Notes under the pieces: model-generated
What the model saw: the letters and a program-made list of their open reading frames with translations, nothing else
Told to the model about the DNA's origin: nothing
Databases searched by the model: none
Assembly: GCA_018873245.2 (NCBI GenBank)
Contig: JAEMBT020000008.1
Location: 3,396,001 to 3,460,000 of the forward strand
DNA from: Archegozetes longisetosus
Taxonomy: Eukaryota; Arthropoda; Arachnida; Sarcoptiformes; Trhypochthoniidae
DNA: 64,000 nucleotides
Reading direction: 5' to 3'
Shown here: in pieces, positions 57,935 through 64,000 of the stretch
Numbering within the stretch: position 1 is the first letter of the stretch
How the letters are laid out: each line of letters begins with the position of its first letter
Made by a program: the position numbers and the translations under genes

Positions 57935-58268
57935 ATTTGCGAGTTTTAAGTTCTATTTGTATAAATTGTCGAAGCACTTATTCAAATACACTTGAATAAT
58001 TATATCCTAGGAAATTAATGCTCAGTCAACTAACATTAAATTGCATCTACTTTTGTTACTAGCTTTCAAGGCTCGTACCAAGGTCCTTCGCTAATATATA
58101 ATTTACATCACGTATTATATACTTTACAGATACAGTCGAAGAAAAAAATATTCTTCAAAATGTGATCTCAAAGCCACTAAAAGCCATTAAGAAATGAAAT
58201 GGAAAGATGAATAGATAATGTTGTCATGTTATTTTCATAAATGCTATTCATCACAATGAGTCATTAAT
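57935..58268. other. Promoter-side flank of the minus-strand P450
   Basis: A weak TATA-like TTTATACAAAT (minus, about 57957-57967) is the only candidate. Nothing else seen. Confidence 0.3.
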
Positions 58269-58800
58269 TGGGTAACCACCTCAGGCTTATCTCATGACGA
58301 GACAAAAAAGTATCAAAAGGGGGAACCTCACAATTTTAAAAAGAAAAATGACGCTTTTATTAATCATTACAAATATTTAGGTGTCAAACAATACATTCTA
58401 ATATTAAAACATTGAAAATTATTAGTCATGGTTCATTTCAAAGGTATATTATTTGTTAGGAATGGCATCTTTCAAAAGCTTTTCAAAAGTAGGAAATACT
58501 AGTTTATACATGTATCACATGTAAGTAAAGGCAGAAAAGATTCATTCTATAACTTTTGGTTTTAAACCACAGGTGTTCAAAACATTAAACTGAGTTTCTT
58601 AATCCCTTACCATTTTAAAAATGAATTCCATGTTTGAATTTCTAAGAAATATTTTTCTAAACACATTTTTCAAAATGAAAGTTGAATAACGGGACAACTA
58701 ATTGTCCCGTCGAGAGTTTTTGGTTTGACGGAATTTCTGTCCTTTATCTTTAAAAAGACTGGGCTGTCCCGTCAAAAAAATGGGACGGGTGGTCACCCTG
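58269..58800. mobile_element. hAT-like MITE, TAGGGTGACCACC family, copy 2
   Basis: Collinear over about 530 bp with the element at 16954-17470. The ends are TGGGTAACCACC and GGTGGTCACCCTG; flanks TCATTAAT and TCATAAAA are an imperfect 8-bp duplication, so this copy is older. It contains CGGGACAACTAATTGTCCCG, a perfect palindrome degraded in copy 1. Confidence 0.85.
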
Positions 58801-59187
58801 TCATAAAACCCAAAACTTATCCTTAAATCTGTTTAAGGAAAAATTGTTTACAAGTGTTGTTTATGGACTTTTTACCAGTAAAACGATTAATGCACGCATA
58901 AGTTGGTTTTGTTTTACAATAAGTCAGATCTAAACTTTAGTTTATTATGGAGGCCCAAAAACTTACTCACTTCCCACTTCCCGCTTTTCTCTGTTTGCCT
59001 TCAAAATTATATAAAACAGAGAAGTTAATGAGAAGCAAATAAGTATCTGGTCTAATCGCACACCAAACAATTATGTATAGTGACCCAAATTCTTCATCGC
59101 TTTTCATTTTTCATTTTACACTTTTCAAATACTCTTTTCTTGATAACATACGCTAATATTCGAATATGTCGAATCGTTGGGCGAACT

Positions 59188-59766
59188 TAAAGACCACGAT
59201 TTTCGGGTAAAACCCGAATTTCCCCGATAATTCCTGCCGATTTTAGCTAATATGTTTTCGGGTAAAATCCGAAAATCCCCGAAAATTCCTAATTTTAGAA
59301 GTATGAAATTCCTAACTTATAAATAAAAAAGTCCTCAAAAGTATACGTGATTTTGTTTTGATAGATATTTATCTTGATATTTATGATAAATAAAAGCAAA
59401 TAAATATGTCTAAAAAGAAAAGAACATTAGATCCTAATTTGTCAATAGTTACTCTTAATTTATTATGCATTATATTTGGAAGTTTAGACGCTGAAAGATC
59501 TTTTAGCAAATTTCGTAATGTTTTAACTTTCAAACGGACTAAACTTTATCTTGAAAACCTCAAAAGATCTACTATATTATATTTGAATGGTGATATCAAA
59601 TGTCATTTTTCTAATTATTAGTCAAACTAATTGTACATGTAGTTACAATTGAATCAATCAAATTTTTTATGAAACCCGAAAACTCCCGAAATTTACTTTT
59701 AAAATTAACACCCGAAAAGACCCGCCGAATTTCGTTAAAAGTAACGCCCGAGAATCGTGGTCTCTA
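59188..59766 (+). mobile_element. Internally deleted hAT with C-terminal domain ORF
   Basis: The ends TAAAGACCACGATTTTCGGG and the mirrored CGAGAATCGTGGTCTCTA are flanked by identical 8-bp GGCGAACT (59180-59187, 59767-59774). Subterminal arms are packed with CCCGAA/TTCGGG motifs. Confidence 0.85.
59406..59621 (+). pseudogene. hAT dimerisation-domain fragment
   Basis: 71 codons starting at an ATG. The middle, GSLDAERSFSKFRNVLTFKR then TKLYLENLKRSTILYLN, is the hAT C-terminal dimerisation motif. No catalytic region remains. The preserved ATG and clean frame could allow a short protein that binds hAT transposases. Confidence 0.75.
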
Positions 59767-61151
59767 GGCGAACTTCAGTATAACACCGGTCGCAGATCAG
59801 CACCAAACTTTGTATATACATACTACTGCCTTCAAAATTTATTGGTAAGTCTGAAGCGAGATCACCGACACATTTCTTAAAAAGATGGGTTCATATATAA
59901 ACGTAAACTCGTTGAAAGTTTGAATATTGATTTTTTTGTTTAAATTGAGAACAAAATACTCGATTGATATTGATTTAATTTTCCATCAATATTAAATGTT
60001 GAAATGAAAACTCGGAAATAAGTTGATTACTAATAATTCAAAGACCTTATGTTTATGGTTCTGTTGCCATAGTCTCCTCACAAGAATAATTACGAGCTCA
60101 AATTAAATTGAAAAGTTTTGCATTCAACCACAAGTCTCTTATGAAATATTCGGTTTGTTTAAGTACAAAAAATATTGATTACTGTTTTAGTGAAGTATTT
60201 CATCGATAAGTGATTATTGGAGATAAGTACTTGCTTACTATGCAAAAAGGGCGTAAGTGTCGATAATATCAAATTTTAGAATTTTAGGCCAATTTGCCTA
60301 CTAAAAACTCTTTGTTTAACTGTGCAATTAAAATCTTAGTAACGTTAATAGTTTAAAAGAAATATTTTAATCTTAAGGCGTATCTAAGATTAAAACTTTG
60401 AAATACTTTGCAGTCAAGGGCGTATCACATTTCTATAGGGATTTCTTGTAGAACTTTAAACTTTAAACTTAACACGTTTTTTGCAAACGTGTTGAGTGAT
60501 TCATATAAAATTCAGTCATAAGAATTTGCATTATAAAGAATTTGATATTTTAAAACTAAAATCAAAGAGATATTTGCGATCATGTATTGATAAAATAGTC
60601 CTTAAACTTATTAGAAAAATTCCCCGTCAAAAAGAACTGCGAGGAATTTGTGAAACGAAATTTAAGGATGTCAAGAGTTTGTTCCCATATATAAATGACT
60701 CAAAGCAAACATTTTATAAGAATTTAACCGTTAACCCTGTAACTGATTTGCAATCAGAAGTAACCGAACTTTAATGTTTTTTAATTAATAATAAGTACTG
60801 AATAGAATCATTTTATATTATAAAATTTTCACTTTCTTTAAATTATCTCTAAGATACGCCTTTCACAGTATACGCTCGCAAAGGTTTTGGGGACCTAGAT
60901 CTACTGAAGTGCTATGCATGAGGGGCGTATGTATAATAGACTAAAAACTACAAAGTTTTTGTAAAAATTAACAACTTTTTATGAATCCTCATATTTAATT
61001 TTATTTAAATGCTTATTTTTGGGTAATTCGGTGGTCAGATGACGGCGCAGCAAAAGTTTAAAGTTTAAATCCTAATATCTCAAAAGTAAACTTTTACTAG
61101 TTACGCCCTTCACGCATTGTAAGCAAGAGTAAGCCTTGCAATTGATCAGAA
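59767..61151. other. Intergenic with GGGCGTA motifs and one ATG-less ORF
   Basis: The motif GGGCGTA(A/T) or its inverse recurs near 60248, 60418, 60923 and 61102, and AAGGCGTATC near 60376 is mirrored by GATACGCCTT near 60853, so a degenerate repeat is likely. Confidence 0.4.
60496..60774 (+). other. Open frame of 92 codons, no ATG, unknown
   Basis: Lys/Ile-rich frame (for example KRYLRSCIDKIVLKLIRKIP and KDVKSLFPYINDSKQTFYKN) ending at TAA 60772. It contains no methionine, so it could only be an internal exon or a pseudogene piece. It lies within the GGGCGTA-flanked region. Not recognised. Confidence 0.25.
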
Positions 61152-62478
61152 ATGATAGAATTGATTCAGTTTTTGAATTTGTCTTTCAGATTTACTTTTA
61201 AAGCTTTTTGGTTTTTTATATTACTATATCAAGCTATAGATATGACAATAGATTATTTTGAATTCCCTTTAACTTTAAAGTTAGAAGACCTGAATGAAAG
61301 AAAATATTTCAAGATACCAGCGATTCAAGTTTGCACTCAACCTTCCATCTTCTTGCACAGAAATAGGATTTTTCTCACTTCAATTTGACAGAAGAGCGAA
61401 ATCTATTTCTTAAAAACGTTTCCGAAACTACAAAAATGAAACTGAATTTGTGTCCTGAATATAGAGGTATTTATGATTGTAAATTGGACTCGTATAGTTA
61501 TATTCTTAGTTTCGATGTGAAACTACTTAAAGAACTGAGTTATCGAGAGTTGAAGAAAAGTGTTTTGAATATTACGATTGAGGCGAGAGATCTGATTCGA
61601 TGTTCGTGCAAAGTTCACTCGAGTAGCGCTTATGGCAATTTAGTCATTGAAAACTGTGAAAACCATTCACAAGTTATTAAATCAATGCCTGGAAATGACT
61701 TCGGAGTTTGTTTCACTTGCTTTAGTGATAGAAATTCATTGACTAACAATTCATTTACACTGAAGGATAACGATTTTATTAAGTTTGAATTCAGTTTAAA
61801 AAAATTACAAAATGTATTGCTTGGTCCGATACTTTTTGAAAATCTATTTTGGTTGATACATGATTCGAATACAATTATTATTGCCAGAAGAGAGAATGTT
61901 ATCATGCCGGAAAAGATTGAAGAGCTGAATGAATTCGAATACTCGAGATCTTCTGTAAAGTATCTTTCGTGGCCCTATCAGAGTGATCGTCAAGATTTTA
62001 ACAGTGAGTTTAATTTGATTTATTTTTACTTAAGCAGTACATAATAATAAGTTTTCTCTCAGTTAAAGATTCGCAATCATTCGAAGAATGCAGAAATGAT
62101 TGTCTCATCAAAGAGTATCGTAGAAAATATAACTGCTCTGTTTTTACAATCATTGAAGCTTTTCAAATGACAAAAATAAATAATCCTAAATGTGATATGA
62201 GATTTAAAGAAATTAGAGTCAAAAAGTGTATCATTAAATGTAGAAAACACTGCAATCAACATTATTTTGATATATCAAAGGAGATTACCGGCTTTATCGA
62301 TAGGGAATCTGTCTTATTGGAGAAGCAAAAGCCTGTATTTAGAATAAAAGCAAGAAATTTGCCTCATTTCCGGTATATATTTGAATCAAAATATTCTCTA
62401 ATTATTTATGCATCAAATATCGGAGGATTGATGGGACTGCGCTTTGGTTTTGCTGCTGTCGATATATATATAAATTAA
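61152..62478 (+). CDS. DEG/ENaC-like channel subunit, module 1 (frameshifted)
   Basis: Amiloride-type sodium-channel family; two membrane segments with a large Cys-rich extracellular loop. Exons 61152-62003 and 62063-62478. TM1: FKAFWFFILLYQAIDMTIDY. Then FKIPAIQVCT (family FPAVTICN-like). Mid-loop Cys: LIRCSCKVHS, VCFTCFSD. Exon 2: ECRNDCLIKEYRRKYNC, KCIIKCRKHCNQHYF. TM2/selectivity region: YASNIGGLMGLRFGFAAVDI, aligned to GGxxGLxxGxS with Ala replacing the final Ser. One base is missing in the T run near 61369-61373 (HRNRIF to SHFNLTEERN). At 62461-62472 a TATATA slip ends the frame; skipping one AT unit continues as IYKLIEVFLKK. Either a decaying or a miscalled gene. Confidence 0.75.
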
Positions 62479-64000
62479 TTGAGGTTTTTCTAAAAAAGAT
62501 TACCGATTTTCTGCTGAAAAATTTGTTAACAGATTATTTAATTCTAAATCTAGTAATTTTATGCAAATTAGACATAATATTTTATTTATACGAGAAATTG
62601 AAAAATACTATCAAACATCTAGCTGAGTATAATTGGAGATTATATCTGGATATCTTATGCACAACTTGCTTAATATTTCAAATTGTTTATTTGACTTAAG
62701 ATTATCTGAGATTCTCTACTGGAACCAATATTGAAATCATTGATATTTTTGATAATGATGGTTATATTGAAGTGAAATCATTGCCAGCAATAACTTTTTG
62801 TAATGATTACGAGAATATTATTGATATTATCGAATCATACCATTCTGCACACCCGTATTTTTACATTTATTCATATTTTCTGATAATGAAAGAATTAAAA
62901 ACAAAAAACGAAAATTTGAAAAGTATTGTTACAGATATTTTGTATCTATTACAAAATTATTCTGGAATATATAATTTTTTGAAAATTAACCTCGACTTTG
63001 ATACTATAAATCAAATGAGAGAAAATGAAAAGAAAATGAATACATTATCAGAAAGTAATCTAGATTCAATAAAAGATGAGATCAATTTCTTTTTAGCTCA
63101 TTATGAATGCAAGTTTGCAACTGATTTCAATTGTGTTCAAACAGATGCTTATATCCTCCAAACGAGACATGTTTCACTTTTCGCCATGAAAATAATTCTA
63201 CAAAAATGTATATCAAGTCTGACAAAAGTTTATTAACACTCAGTCCATCAGTTTATAAATTAGTACGTGGGAATGTTTTGCAATACGGATATAGTTTGAA
63301 TTCTAAATTGTATCTTCATTCATCTGAGTTGCTGCCGTTTATCATACATTCTGAAGTTCTTCAGTTTAATTTAGAGAATAAACATAGTTATAAACAACCA
63401 ATCTATAAATATCTAATCTCTGAATATCAGTTCAAAAAACTTGAATATCCATATGATACTAATTGCTATGAATATGGCATTGAATCTAGAGCTGATTGTA
63501 TTAATCGATGCTTTTTCAATGGCTATATTAAACAGCTTAATTGCATTTCGAAAATCGATCATATGATCACATTTAAAATTAAAAACGATTTAATTTCTCC
63601 AAATGTTTCGTTTTTTATATCGAATAATAGAAATCAAACTAAAATGTTAGATAATCATCTTATAGGCTCATGTTTCAAATTATGTTCCGATCCTTGTCAT
63701 AAACAATATTTTAAAGTAGAATCAATTGAAAAAAGAAAAACTTATAAAAAATTCAATTTAGATTTAGATTTCATTCAAAATTATTACATAAATGTTATTT
63801 ATGTCCCGAAAATGTTATTCATTCAATATATAACAGCTGTCGTTAATTTACTGAGTTTATGGAATGGAATCAATTTTAGAATTTTGATTGAGAAATCAAT
63901 AGAATTGAGTAATAGTCTTGTAAGAAGACTATACTCGCATATACATCAAAGATATCGTTTCAGACTACATATCAACTGTCATGTTATCCGATGGCTTGAC
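62479..64000 (+). CDS. DEG/ENaC-like module 2, continues past the window
   Basis: In the frame reached after the TA slip, sequence runs without a stop from module 1's TM2 through a Met-free linker (LLKNLLTDYLILNLVILCKL) into TM1 of a second module (YNWRLYLDILCTTCLIFQIV), then TAA at 62697-62699, then the same frame DYLRFSTGTNIEII, VKSLPAITFCNDYEN, to 63236. One missing A near 63200-63205 shifts the frame; it continues LLTLSPSVYKLVRGN, YPYDTNCYEYGIESRADCIN, RCFFNGY, CFKLCSDPCHKQYF, and TM2 region AVVNLLSLWNGINF to the window edge. The DEG/ENaC loop signature (YPYDTNC..SRADC) is clear. Either a second gene with a lost start, or the second half of a fused protein. Confidence 0.7.

Noticed and set aside
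1-64000. CRISPR arrays, bacterial operons, prophage or riboswitches
   Set aside because: Spliced genes, TATA promoters and eukaryotic families fill the window; no spaced direct repeats or Shine-Dalgarno-led gene strings occur.

Overview
The window is animal nuclear DNA, very AT-rich, with short GT-AG introns, TATA-box promoters and many DNA transposons. The gene set points to an arthropod, most likely a mite or other chelicerate: an IAP with two BIR domains and a RING, akirin, CYP3-type P450s, an ABCC transporter, alkylglycerol monooxygenase and divergent DEG/ENaC channels. The mite assignment is inference. The metazoan assignment is firm.

Layout. 1-8.2 kb: nested DNA transposons (a TIR foldback family, a hAT inside a foldback MITE) and two unrecognised gene remnants. 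8.2-10.8 kb: a MITE, a TATA box and a complete four-exon P450. 11-21.3 kb: accessory DNA (microsatellite, several TIR elements, hAT, USP and integrase remnants, a mariner derivative). 22.2-27.2 kb: a six-exon ABCC transporter. 28.5-31.4 kb: a seven-exon alkylglycerol monooxygenase. 31.5-32.8 kb: a second foldback element. 34.0-36.7 kb (minus): an IAP. 38.9-40.4 kb: akirin. 41.1-42.9 kb (minus): a P450 pseudogene lacking the heme loop. 45.2-45.9 kb: a secreted GH24 lysozyme. 46.2-48.9 kb: a broken ORF split by a complete MULE transposon. 50.0-50.7 kb: an intronless secreted polysaccharide-lyase-like gene. 52.0-53.0 kb: a PhzF-family isomerase. 56.1-57.9 kb (minus): a second P450. 58.3-59.8 kb: hAT derivatives. 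61.2-64.0 kb: two DEG/ENaC modules head to tail, the second running off the window.

The host genes do not form an operon. Themes are detoxification (two P450s, one P450 pseudogene, one ABCC exporter), lipid-ether metabolism, cell-death and immune signalling (IAP, akirin), and two secreted carbohydrate-active proteins of bacterial or fungal type (lysozyme, lyase) that look laterally acquired. Several conserved genes carry a single-base frameshift, mostly in a short A or T run. Either the consensus has indel errors or these loci are decaying. This matters for every gene model here.

About half of the window is repeats. For six elements I could read matching 8-bp target duplications (four of them hAT-like, one MULE, one shared between element A and its empty site in element B), and several insertions are nested, which gives a relative order of events.
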